Positions 18,477 to 25,783 of a stretch of DNA of 64,000 nt are shown here, piece after piece. Under the pieces are notes generated by a model that searched no databases, was not told the DNA's origin, and saw only the letters and a program-made list of their open reading frames with translations. The stretch comes from Rickettsiales bacterium (GTDB lineage: Bacteria > Pseudomonadota > Alphaproteobacteria > Rickettsiales > SXRF01), in the NCBI GenBank assembly GCA_025464625.1, contig JAOAUZ010000001.1, positions 1 to 64,000 of the forward strand, given 5' to 3'. The first letter of the stretch is position 1. Every line of letters begins with the position of its first letter. The position numbers and the translations under genes were made by a program.

Positions 18477-19112
18477 ATGGCAGGTGCTTTTTCTGGATTC
18501 AAGGAAGCGATAAGTCACCGTAGAGCTACAAATAACGCTCAGGATACGGTTAAGAATATTAACAAAATCGTTGAAAAATTGCCCGATGTTGCTGGCGGGG
18601 GCAAGTTTGTTGATGGCTTGAAAGAGCATTCAGAGAAATTATCCAGATACCACAACGCATATAAAGATGCCGTACTCAGTGGTGAAGGGGTTAAAAGCTC
18701 TAGGGACAGCTTGCGTGAAGTGCAGAAGCAGGCTTTTGCTGCATTCAAAGAAGCAAAGAAACATGTTGGCGACGCAAAGGCTTTTGCCCGCGGAAAATTT
18801 GTTGGGCGCGTGGTGAGCAGTAAGCCAGTTAAGATATTGGCGGGTGCTGGCGCGGTTGTTGGCGCAGTTTCTTGGTTGACTTCCAGACGCGCAAAACAAA
18901 ATAGAGAAGAAGTTGTCGAGGCGCGCAACCAGCAGATTAATGACATGCGTGCGGATGTTGCTGCCATGAAAGGTGCTAATACTATGATGGGGCTTGAGCC
19001 TGTCGCAGGGGATCATGCAGCGCGTGTTGCTGCAGGTCGTAATGGCGCATCAGCAGGTGTTAATACAAGTAATCCAGAGGTTTCTTTGCCGTACGACATC
19101 GTTCGTACATAA
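18477..19112 (+). CDS. Orphan helical protein with one membrane segment
   Basis: 211 residues; no family recognised. The N-terminal 115 residues are charged and helical (coiled-coil-like: NAQDTVKNINKIVEKL, SLREVQKQAFAAFKEAKKH). One hydrophobic segment (VKILAGAGAVVGAVSWL, about 119-136) and a further helix with NREEVVEARNQQINDMRADV follow. It is coupled to the 17882 gene by a 10-bp gap with GGTAGGTT just before the start. The architecture suggests partnership with the 17882 product. Confidence 0.75.
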   Translation: MAGAFSGFKEAISHRRATNNAQDTVKNINKIVEKLPDVAGGGKFVDGLKEHSEKLSRYHNAYKDAVLSGEGVKSSRDSLREVQKQAFAAFKEAKKHVGDAKAFARGKFVGRVVSSKPVKILAGAGAVVGAVSWLTSRRAKQNREEVVEARNQQINDMRADVAAMKGANTMMGLEPVAGDHAARVAAGRNGASAGVNTSNPEVSLPYDIVRT

Positions 19113-19148
19113 TTTTACAAAAATTGATTTCTAAAGGTTACCCCTAAA

Positions 19149-19170
19149 CCCTCCTCCGTAAGGAGGAGGG
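19149..19170. repeat. Perfect hairpin CCCTCCTCC-GTAA-GGAGGAGGG
   Basis: A 9-bp perfect stem with a GTAA loop, followed by TGCTACTTGG. The same GTAA loop occurs in the adjacent hairpin at 19197-19224, whose stem is unrelated in sequence. It may terminate the upstream transcript although no T-run follows. Confidence 0.5.
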
Positions 19171-19196
19171 TGCTACTTGGAAATATACTAATTATA

Positions 19197-19313
19197 TGAA
19201 TAAGAACTGTAAAGTTCTTATTCAAAGGTACGCCCACTTCGTGGCGGGAAATCTGTGCTTTCGGCACTAGATTTCCATACTCATTTTAGATAAAAATTAT
19301 CCAAAATGAGTAT
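19197..19313. repeat. Family C three-hairpin element
   Basis: Hairpin 1 TGAATAAGAACT-GTAA-AGTTCTTATTCA (19197-19224); linker ACGCCCACTTCGTGGCG; hairpin 2 GGAAATCT/AGATTTCC with an inner GTGC/GCAC and CTTTCGG loop (19247-19276); hairpin 3 ATACTCATTTT/AAAATGAGTAT (19277-19313). Its architecture is the same as the element at 12358-12456, with different stems. Confidence 0.65.
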
Positions 19314-19389
19314 AATTCTAAAAAAACCATAAATAACCGCCATTCTCCATTTGACAGCTAGAATTTTATTTGTATATTGCACCTCCCTA

Positions 19390-19463
19390 TAGAATTCTTA
19401 GGTAATTCCACTTTGGCTTCAAATCTGTTGTTTCTGCCAAAAGCGAATTTCCTAAGAATTCTA
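19390..19463. repeat. Inverted-repeat element with ACTTTGGCTTCAAATCTG core
   Basis: Outer arms TAGAATTCTTAGG / CCTAAGAATTCTA are perfect inverted repeats. The inner segment has ACTTTGGCTTCAAATCTG and a matching GCCAAA. The same inner segment occurs at about 32809 and 55637 with other flanks. It lies just upstream of rpsD. Confidence 0.6.
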
Positions 19464-19492
19464 ATTTTTAAAAAATATATTAAGGTAAACTC

Positions 19493-20113
19493 GTGACAAA
19501 ACGTATTGATTGCAAATATAAAATCAGCCGCCGCCTTGGTGTTAGCCTGTGGGGCAGTGCCAAAGATCCCTTCAATAAACGTGCTTATGCTCCTGGTCAG
19601 CATGGTGCTGCTGCAAAGCGCAAAAAGCCATCAGATTATGGCACGCAGCTGCGCGAAAAGCAGAAGCTTCGTGGTTATTATGGCAATATTACTGAACGTC
19701 AGTTCCGCAAAATTTATTTTGAAGCAGTGCGCCTGAAGGGTGATACTGGTGAAAACCTAATTGGTTTGCTCGAAAGCCGTCTTGACACCGTTGTGTACCG
19801 TATGGGCTTAGTTCCAACCCCGTTTGCTGCCCGTCAGCTTGTTAGCCATGGTCACATGCGCGTTAACGGTCGCAAAGTCAACGTTCCTAGCTATAAAGTG
19901 GAAGAAGGCGATGTGGTTGAAGTGCGTGAGAAATCTCGCCAGATGGCTGTGGTTCTTGAAATGCTGCAAAACCCAGAGCGTTCTGTTCCTGAATATATCG
20001 AGTTTAATAAAGAAGAGCTTAAAGCAAAATTTATCCGCGCGCCAAAGTTGGCGGAAGTTCCTTATCCAACCGTTATGGAGCCTAACTTCGTAATCGAATT
20101 CTACTCAAGGTAG
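19493..20113 (+). CDS. rpsD: 30S ribosomal protein S4
   Basis: 206 residues, GTG start. It binds 16S rRNA early in 30S assembly. The N-terminal domain carries [18 protein letters not shown] and APGQHG; the S4 RNA-binding domain covers about residues 95-160 ([32 protein letters not shown]). It stands alone rather than in the alpha operon, which is usual in alphaproteobacteria. A strong terminator follows. Confidence 0.98.
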   Translation: MTKRIDCKYKISRRLGVSLWGSAKDPFNKRAYAPGQHGAAAKRKKPSDYGTQLREKQKLRGYYGNITERQFRKIYFEAVRLKGDTGENLIGLLESRLDTVVYRMGLVPTPFAARQLVSHGHMRVNGRKVNVPSYKVEEGDVVEVREKSRQMAVVLEMLQNPERSVPEYIEFNKEELKAKFIRAPKLAEVPYPTVMEPNFVIEFYSR

Positions 20114-20147
20114 AACTAAATTATATATGTTCTATGTTTATGAAAAT

Positions 20148-20170
20148 AGGTCGGCTTGTCCGACCTTTTT
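20148..20170 (+). terminator. Intrinsic terminator after rpsD
   Basis: AGGTCGG-CTTGT-CCGACCT followed by TTTTC; a 7-bp GC-rich stem with a T-run, 35 bp after the rpsD stop. Confidence 0.85.
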
Positions 20171-20182
20171 CTTTGGGTAAAT

Positions 20183-20256
20183 GCGGGTGTAGTTCAATGG
20201 TAGAACGGCAGCTTCCCAAGCTGCATACGAGGGTTCGATTCCCTTCACCCGCTCCA
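20183..20256 (+). tRNA. tRNA-Gly(CCC), CCA encoded
   Basis: 74 nt. Acceptor GCGGGTG pairs with CACCCGC; D arm GTTCAATGGTAGAAC; anticodon stem GCAGC with loop TTCCCAA gives anticodon CCC; T arm GAGGG-TTCGATT-CCCTT. The 3' CCA is encoded. Two partial copies of the 3' third of this gene lie just downstream, each interrupted in the T-loop. Confidence 0.95.
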
Positions 20257-20267
20257 AAAATATACTC

Positions 20268-20374
20268 GGGTTCGATTGACAGATGGTCTGCTGACCATCT
20301 GCCGTCAGGCGGTGGCTCGCTTCGCTGCGCCATCCAAATGTTCTTGCTGAACATTTGTCCCTTCACCCGCTCCA
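20268..20374 (+). repeat. Split copy of the tRNA-Gly 3' end with 81-nt insert
   Basis: GGGTTCGATT (20268-20277) and CCCTTCACCCGCTCCA (20359-20374) together repeat the T-arm and acceptor strand of tRNA-Gly (20231-20256) exactly. The 81-nt insert has hairpins AGATGGTC-TGCT-GACCATCT (20281-20300) and CAAATGTTC-TTGCT-GAACATTTG (20335-20357) around a GC-rich middle. Confidence 0.85.
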
Positions 20375-20412
20375 TTACTTATAAACACTTTAAGGTGTTT
20401 ATAAGTAATGGA
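20371..20412. repeat. 18-bp perfect hairpin beginning with the duplicated CCA end
   Basis: TCCATTACTTATAAACAC and its exact inverse, separated by TTTAAG. The 5' arm starts with the TCCA of the duplicated tRNA end. The hairpin after tRNA-Leu also starts with the tRNA CCA followed by TTA and has a similar CAC-TTA-GTG tip. Confidence 0.8.
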
Positions 20413-20436
20413 ACGAGAGAGTATAGAACCAGATTA

Positions 20437-20525
20437 GAGGGTTCGAAAATTTTTCAGTAGAAAAATTTGACGGGCGTAGCCCGCCCGAAGGGCGATGGTC
20501 AGTAGACCTGAGTCATTCCCTTCAC
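20437..20525 (+). repeat. Second split copy of the tRNA-Gly T-arm with 68-nt insert
   Basis: GAGGGTTCGA (20437-20446) and ATTCCCTTCAC (20515-20525) repeat the tRNA-Gly T-arm. The insert begins with AAATTTTTC-AGTA-GAAAAATTT (20447-20468), then a GGGCGTAGCCCGCCC segment, then GGTC-AGTA-GACC. The break is directly after TTCGA. Confidence 0.8.
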
Positions 20526-20702
20526 TAGCCAAATTTCGTGCTTTACCGCCAAAATCAGCTTATAAAAAGTTTGGTTTTGAATTGTTCTCTTTAGCTAGAA
20601 TTTGCAGGGTTTTATCAATGATTTAGCAGTATTATAGCAATATTTTGAATATTCACACAATTGTAACATGCTTTTTTATATTGATTTTGTTATATTTGTA
20701 GG

Positions 20703-21722
20703 ATGGACGATTCTGTAAAAAATATAGATAATGCAATAACATCTGCGGTTGCTACCAACACAGCCGTCGGTAAGGGTGCAAATTCTCAGGCGAATGAGGC
20801 AAATATTGCTGCGAATGTCGCCGCAAATGCTTCCGTTGAACCAGAGCAAAAAAAGCATCGTTCTGTAGGCAATAAAATCTATGATTTCGGTGTTTTTGGT
20901 TCAGTGGCTTGGGCTGGTGTTTCGGCTATGTCGGCGATAACTGGTCACGAAGCAATGTATGGCAAGAATAAAAACTTTAACTGGATGCGCACCATTAACG
21001 ATAAGGTGTTCAGTGGAGTTTCAAAGTTTTTATCTAAATCAGTAATGAAAAAATCTCCTGCGGAAAATGTCAATGGGATGGCTAAAAATATCACGATGGT
21101 TTTTACCCTTGGTATGGGTTCGCATATTCTGATGCCGTTGATTAAATGGATGGAAGACAACAGGCAAAAAAATGCCGCAAAAATTGATAAGGTTTTGGGT
21201 ACGACACCACCAGATAAAGGAACCGTAGAAAATGAAGTAAAACAAAGCTGGAAAAGCGTATTTCTGGGGAGGATGGCATCGTGGGGGACGGCTCTTGGTA
21301 CAGCGATTATTATGGGGCCAAAATTGCTTGATAAAGTCAGTGGTGCAGCTGGAGAAAAAGGTGCTGATTTATGGATGAGGCTTAAGCCGAAGTCTAACCC
21401 AGTAGATGTTAAGAGATGGTCTAATCTTATCGTGTTTGACGTGTTCTTTACCGCGGTGACTGCCACTGTGATGTTTATCAGCAGCCGTATATTCGCTAAA
21501 AGAGATGCCAAGAAACATGGTGACGGTGATGTTTTATATGAAACTAATATTACTGCGCCAAACCCTTTTGGTGATGAAGATCCTCCACAAAAAAGCAATT
21601 CTAACTTTGCTCAAAAAATTAAATCAGAAAATAAAGTTGCAAATATAGCAGCGGCAGATCCGAACCTAGCTTTTGTAGATAAAATAAAAAATGAAAGTAG
21701 TACAGGGCGCGTTCTGACTTAA
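20703..21722 (+). CDS. Orphan polytopic membrane protein
   Basis: 339 residues; no family recognised. A polar N-terminus of about 60 residues rich in Asn and Ala is followed by four likely membrane helices: near residues 64-84 (FGVFGSVAWAGVSAMSAI), 123-145 (ITMVFTLGMGSHILMPLI), 183-205 (FLGRMASWGTALGTAIIM) and 243-263 (LIVFDVFFTAVTATVMFI). A polar C-terminal tail of about 75 residues follows. It belongs by composition and position with the orphan genes of 15.9-19.1 kb. The ATG at 20703 follows GTAGG closely. A strong terminator ends the unit. Confidence 0.75.
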   Translation: MDDSVKNIDNAITSAVATNTAVGKGANSQANEANIAANVAANASVEPEQKKHRSVGNKIYDFGVFGSVAWAGVSAMSAITGHEAMYGKNKNFNWMRTINDKVFSGVSKFLSKSVMKKSPAENVNGMAKNITMVFTLGMGSHILMPLIKWMEDNRQKNAAKIDKVLGTTPPDKGTVENEVKQSWKSVFLGRMASWGTALGTAIIMGPKLLDKVSGAAGEKGADLWMRLKPKSNPVDVKRWSNLIVFDVFFTAVTATVMFISSRIFAKRDAKKHGDGDVLYETNITAPNPFGDEDPPQKSNSNFAQKIKSENKVANIAAADPNLAFVDKIKNESSTGRVLT

Positions 21723-21747
21723 TTTTCATATGGATATGGTTTTCAAG

Positions 21748-21773
21748 AGGGCGGTTTATCCGCCCTTTTTTAT
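21748..21773 (+). terminator. Intrinsic terminator
   Basis: AGGGCGG-TTTAT-CCGCCCT followed by TTTTTATT, 25 bp after the orphan membrane protein gene. Confidence 0.85.
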
Positions 21774-21920
21774 TAGATTTCTTTCATAACCCTACCTGCA
21801 GTTTGGCTCTGAAAGCCAATCTCCGTACTCAAAACTCATGTACTATGTGTACACTCAAGTTTTTCCGTGCGGAGCTTGACTTCCAGCCCCTAAACCGCAG
21901 CGTGTTCTGAAAGAAATCTA
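21774..21920. repeat. Family D element upstream of mraZ
   Basis: Perfect outer arms TAGATTTCTTTCA / TGAAAGAAATCTA. Internal stems include TGGCT/AGCCA, CTCCGTAC/GTGCGGAG and a core TGTAC/GTACA (21835-21859) which is a compensated version of the TGTAT/ATACA core in the elements at 2349 and 41805. Confidence 0.65.
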
Positions 21921-21942
21921 TTGGTCGAATTGACAAAATTTT

Positions 21943-22029
21943 CCCATGAAACTAGTTGACTGTCCCATAAAAGGAGTATAAATTCCCATGAAAGCCCATA
22001 AAAACCCATGAAATCCCATAAAAACCCTG
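21943..22029 (+). promoter_or_regulatory. MraZ operator array and dcw promoter
   Basis: CCCAT occurs at 21943, 21964, 21985, 21995, 22005 and 22015, with CCCTG at 22025. The spacings are 21, 21, 10, 10, 10 and 10 bp, so all lie on one helix face. On the other strand these read as ATGGG with TGGG cores, the known MraZ box. TTGACT (21956-21961) and TATAAA (about 21977-21982) form a possible promoter with a short 15-bp spacer, and one box lies between them. MraZ should repress its own operon here. Confidence 0.75.
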
Positions 22030-22056
22030 AAATTAACCCTAAATGCTTGTTTAATT

Positions 22057-22518
22057 ATGCTTTTTTTATCAACATTTCATAATCGGATAGACAAGAAAGG
22101 GCGGATTTCTGTGCCTGCTCAGTTCCGTGCGGTGTTGGCAGCAAAAGTTCTGGCTAATGATTTTCAGGGAATCGTGGCTTACCAATCGCCAATCAATAAT
22201 TGCATCGAGGCTTGCGGGATGAGCAGGATTATAAAACTCAATGAACGCATGGAGGCATTTGATCCATATTCGCAGGAGCGCGACGCTTTCGTAACCACCA
22301 TGTTTGGCGAATCAGTGCAGCTTTCGTTTGATGGGGATGGTCGCGTTCTGCTTCCTGAACATCTGATGGAAGCGGTCGGTTTAAAAGAGGAAGCAACCTT
22401 TGTGGGTAAGGGCGAAATTTTTGAAATATGGGAACCGAAAGCATTTAAAGATTACGCAAAACGCGCGCGCACTTTGGTGCAGGAAAAACGTTTCATGATG
22501 AAAGGGCAACCATCATGA
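22057..22518 (+). CDS. mraZ: Transcriptional regulator MraZ
   Basis: 153 residues with two MraZ/SpoVT-AbrB-like domains: the first has FHNRIDKKGRISVPAQFR and the second LSFDGDGRVLLPEHLME. MraZ forms ring-shaped oligomers that bind direct repeats upstream of the division and cell wall operon. Such repeats are present here from 21943 to 22029. Its stop overlaps the rsmH start (ATGA). Confidence 0.96.
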   Translation: MLFLSTFHNRIDKKGRISVPAQFRAVLAAKVLANDFQGIVAYQSPINNCIEACGMSRIIKLNERMEAFDPYSQERDAFVTTMFGESVQLSFDGDGRVLLPEHLMEAVGLKEEATFVGKGEIFEIWEPKAFKDYAKRARTLVQEKRFMMKGQPS

Positions 22519-23591
22519 AGAAGGATTTTGTGAATAATAAAAGCCCTCACCCTAACCCTCTCCCAGAGGGAGAGGGGATTAGGCGGGGTTCTCTCCCAGA
22601 GGGAGAGGGGATTAGGCGGGGTTCTCTCCCAGAGGGAGAGGGGAATCATAAGCCAGTAATGCTGAATGAAATGTTGGAGTGGCTTGCGCCTAAAGATGGT
22701 GGAATTTATGTCGATGGAACGTTCGGCGCAGGTGGTTATAGCCGTGCGATTTTGAAATCGGCTAACTGCCGTGTATATGCAATTGACCGCGATCCATCCA
22801 CTCGCCAATTTGCCGATTTACTAGAAAAAGAATTCCATGACCGTTTTGTTTGGATACTCGGAAACTTTGCCGATATGTGCGATTTGCTGGCGACGCACGG
22901 TGTAAAAACTGTTGACGGAATTGTGCTGGATTTAGGCGTTTCTTCGATGCAGCTTGACATTGCTGAACGTGGTTTTTCTTTCCGCAATGATGGCGATTTA
23001 GACATGCGGATGTCGGCAGAAGGAATGAATGCAGCGGATATTGTAAATAGTGCTGGCGTTGATGAGCTTGCTGATATTTTTTATTATTATGGCGAAGAAA
23101 AAGCAGCGCGACGTGTGGCGCGAGCGGTAGTTGCTGCGCGTGAAATTCAGCCGATTACCCGCACTGTGCAACTGGCGGAGATTATCCGTTCGGCGATACC
23201 TTCCAATCCCAGCAAAGCCCATCCTGCAACGCGCAGTTTTCAGGGGCTTCGTATTTATATCAACAAAGAATTTGACGCTATCGAGTCTGGACTCGCTGCC
23301 TCTGAGAAATTACTCGGAGAAGGTGGCAGGCTGGTGGTGGTGAGCTTCCATTCGCTGGAAGATCGCATTGTCAAACGTTTTACCCACTCCCGTTGTGGTA
23401 AACTTGGGGAGCATTCACGTCATGTACCAGAACTTAGAAATAAGTCTGGTATTGTGGTCGAAAATGCTCCCTCCTTTTTTTTACCAAAACCAGAGAAACA
23501 AAAAGCAAGTAGCAAAGAATTGGAAATTAACCCACGCGCACGCAGCGCGACTATGCGGATGATAACCCGCAGTGATGGAGGATTCCAATGA
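22515..23591 (+). CDS. rsmH: 16S rRNA m4C1402 methyltransferase with repeat-coded N-terminal extension
   Basis: 358 residues. The family core begins at HKPVMLNEMLEWLAPKDGG (about residue 44) with the SAM motif DGTFGAGGYSRAIL and ends normally. The first 44 residues are an extension encoded by palindromic [14 protein letters not shown] followed by two more LPEGEG units in an 11-residue period (33-bp tandem repeat, 22558-22643). The ATG at 22515 overlaps the mraZ stop and no usable start lies between the repeats and the core, so the repeat is translated. Confidence 0.95.
   Translation: MKKDFVNNKSPHPNPLPEGEGIRRGSLPEGEGIRRGSLPEGEGNHKPVMLNEMLEWLAPKDGGIYVDGTFGAGGYSRAILKSANCRVYAIDRDPSTRQFADLLEKEFHDRFVWILGNFADMCDLLATHGVKTVDGIVLDLGVSSMQLDIAERGFSFRNDGDLDMRMSAEGMNAADIVNSAGVDELADIFYYYGEEKAARRVARAVVAAREIQPITRTVQLAEIIRSAIPSNPSKAHPATRSFQGLRIYINKEFDAIESGLAASEKLLGEGGRLVVVSFHSLEDRIVKRFTHSRCGKLGEHSRHVPELRNKSGIVVENAPSFFLPKPEKQKASSKELEINPRARSATMRMITRSDGGFQ
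22544..22643. repeat. Family B repeat with 33-bp tandem units in the rsmH N-terminus
   Basis: Starts CCCTCACCCTAACCCTC; CTCTCCCAGAGGGAGAGGGG then occurs three times at exact 33-bp spacing (22558, 22591, 22624). In frame it encodes LPEGEGIRRGS units. A multiple of three keeps the frame whatever the copy number. Confidence 0.9.
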
Positions 23592-23962
23592 ACCGTCTGT
23601 CATTTATTGCTTTATGGATTACCGTTATTGTTGTTGCGTCCTTTATGCTTTACCGCGTGAAATATGAAGTGCAGGCAATTAAATCACAAATAGCCGAAAC
23701 ATCGCAGGAAATGGCGCAGGAAAGAGAATCATTGCATGTTGTTGCTGCTGAATGGGAATATTTAAACCGTCCTGAACGGCTGAAAAAACTTGCTGATAAA
23801 TATTTGAATGGCAAAAATGTGACTGTAGATCAGGTTGCTGAAATTGAAGCAATAGCCTTTCACAAACAATCTGTAGCTGCAGTTGATTCGGAGGTTGTGA
23901 GCATGGATACGGATGTACATTCGATTGTTGCATCTTACCGTAGTAATTCTGCGCAGCGTTGA
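23588..23962 (+). CDS. ftsL: Cell division protein FtsL-like
   Basis: 124 residues. One membrane helix (about 5-23, FIALWITVIVVASFMLY), then a coiled coil (EVQAIKSQIAETSQEMAQER) and the EWEYLNRPERLKKLADKYL segment typical of FtsL. It is an inner-membrane part of the FtsQBL complex. The position between rsmH and ftsI, overlapping both, supports the call more than sequence, which is poorly conserved in this family. Confidence 0.9.
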   Translation: MNRLSFIALWITVIVVASFMLYRVKYEVQAIKSQIAETSQEMAQERESLHVVAAEWEYLNRPERLKKLADKYLNGKNVTVDQVAEIEAIAFHKQSVAAVDSEVVSMDTDVHSIVASYRSNSAQR

Positions 23963-25767
23963 GTCCGACAGTGCAAAGAGCATCCACAAAAGTCATAATC
24001 AAAGAAAGCACTGGCAGAAGAATTATCGAACAAAGTCGCATGCGTATGCTATGTGTCGGGTTTTTCTTTGTGCTTTGTTTTTCCAGCATCAGCGTGCGTA
24101 TGATTGAAGTGGCGGTGATTAAAAATCCGAAGGCACTCACTGTTACGGTTTTTGATCCAGACAATGAAAATGAAAGCGAGCAGGTGGAGCTTAGAGGCAG
24201 TGAAGCATCTTTGCAGCGTGGTGATATAGTAGACAGAAACGGTGCGTTGGTCGCAACCAGCCTAACGACAGCATCGGTGTTTGTGAATCCTAAAGAAATG
24301 AAAAATATCAGCGATGCCACACGCCGTTTAGCGCAAACTTTAAGTATCGATGAAAAATTACTTTCTCAGCGTTTAAGAAGTGGAAAATCATTCGTTTGGA
24401 TAAAGCGCAATCTAACACCGAAAGAACAACATCAGGTTAATAGCCTAGGTATTCCCGGTCTGTATTTTAGGGAGGAGGAACGGCGCGTATATCCTTATGG
24501 AAATACATTGGCGCATGTGCTTGGTTATGTTGGTATGGATAATAAAGGGTTGGCTGGAATTGAACGGCAGTTTGACGGTCGTCTGCGTGAAAGCACATTG
24601 AACCGCGAGCCTATCGCGCTTTCCATAGATGTGCGTTTGCAATCAATGCTGCGCTCGGAAATGAGCAGTGCTGTTGAAGAATATAACGCGATTGGTGCGA
24701 CTGGGGTTATTCTTGATATAAAATCTGGTGAAGTTTTATCCATGGTTTCACTACCAGATTTTGACCCGCATAAACCAGCAAAAGGTGATGATGCAGCAAG
24801 GTTTAACCGTGCGACATTGGGAACTTATGAAATGGGTTCAACCTTTAAGAGCTTCACTATGGCAATGGGGCTGGATTATGGTGTAACCAGCATGAAAGGT
24901 GGCTATGATGCCACGAATTCCTTTAAGATTGCGACGTTCACCATCAGTGATGCACATGGAAAAAAACGCTGGTTATCAGTCCCAGAAATTTATGCCTTCT
25001 CGTCTAACATAGGCACAGCAAAAATGGCTCTGGATGTTGGTACAAAACGGCAGAAATCATTCTTGGATAAAGTTGGTATGTTCAAGCAAGTTGATATTGA
25101 ACTGCCTGAAAAAGCCAGCCCACAATTTCCAGAAGAGTGGAAAGAAATAAATACTGTTACTATTTCTTACGGGCATGGAATTTCTGTTACACCTCTGCAT
25201 CTGGTGCGTGGTATTGCAACGCTGATTAATGGCGGGACACAGGAACGTTTGACCTTGCTCAAAGATGGCAATAAAAACAAAGCTGAAGGCGAAAGAGTTA
25301 TAAGTGAGCAGACATCAAAGAATATCCGCAGGCTGATGCGTCTGGTGGTGGATCATGGAACTGGTGAAAAAGCCGATGTGGCTGGCTATCGTGTTGGTGG
25401 AAAAACAGGTACGGCAGAGAAGGTGCAGGCGGGCGGAAAATATAACCCCGACGCAAAAATGGCATCGTTTATTGCAACTTTTCCAGTTGATGAACCGAAA
25501 TATGTTGTGTTAGTGATGATTGACGAGCCGAAAGGTGATAAATCTACCTATGGTTATGCAACTGGCGGTTGGATTGCTGCACCAGTGGTGGGGCGCGTTG
25601 TCGCACGGATGGGACCAATGCTTGGCATTAAACCGCGTTATGATGTTCCTGAAGATGATGCTGAGAAATTTTGGGTGAGCAATGAAAAAAGTGAAAAGCC
25701 AAAACCACAGGCTGCAAGTATAAATCCGATGATGGATAAAAAATATTTGAGTGCCATTTCCTATTAG
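23959..25767 (+). CDS. ftsI: Peptidoglycan transpeptidase FtsI (PBP3)
   Basis: 602 residues. A septal DD-transpeptidase with an N-terminal membrane helix (about 31-50), a pedestal domain and the penicillin-binding domain. The catalytic motifs are S294-T-F-K297, S348-S-N350 and K482-T-G484. The start is TTG, overlapping the ftsL stop as TTGA. It is preceded by ftsL and followed by murE, as usual. Confidence 0.96.
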   Translation: MSPTVQRASTKVIIKESTGRRIIEQSRMRMLCVGFFFVLCFSSISVRMIEVAVIKNPKALTVTVFDPDNENESEQVELRGSEASLQRGDIVDRNGALVATSLTTASVFVNPKEMKNISDATRRLAQTLSIDEKLLSQRLRSGKSFVWIKRNLTPKEQHQVNSLGIPGLYFREEERRVYPYGNTLAHVLGYVGMDNKGLAGIERQFDGRLRESTLNREPIALSIDVRLQSMLRSEMSSAVEEYNAIGATGVILDIKSGEVLSMVSLPDFDPHKPAKGDDAARFNRATLGTYEMGSTFKSFTMAMGLDYGVTSMKGGYDATNSFKIATFTISDAHGKKRWLSVPEIYAFSSNIGTAKMALDVGTKRQKSFLDKVGMFKQVDIELPEKASPQFPEEWKEINTVTISYGHGISVTPLHLVRGIATLINGGTQERLTLLKDGNKNKAEGERVISEQTSKNIRRLMRLVVDHGTGEKADVAGYRVGGKTGTAEKVQAGGKYNPDAKMASFIATFPVDEPKYVVLVMIDEPKGDKSTYGYATGGWIAAPVVGRVVARMGPMLGIKPRYDVPEDDAEKFWVSNEKSEKPKPQAASINPMMDKKYLSAISY

Positions 25768-25783
25768 AGATTTTGGGTTTGTT

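Noticed and set aside
20134-20460. Open frames on both strands over tRNA-Gly and its split copies
   Set aside because: They read through the terminator, tRNA and palindromic inserts; no start signal or family resemblance.
20268-20525. Integrated phage or genomic island with attL/attR at tRNA-Gly
   Set aside because: Only 60-80 nt lie between the tRNA halves and there is no integrase or other island gene, so this is not a classic att site pair.
22544-22643. CRISPR array (tandem 33-bp repeats)
   Set aside because: The repeats are directly adjacent, have no spacers, and are in a reading frame.
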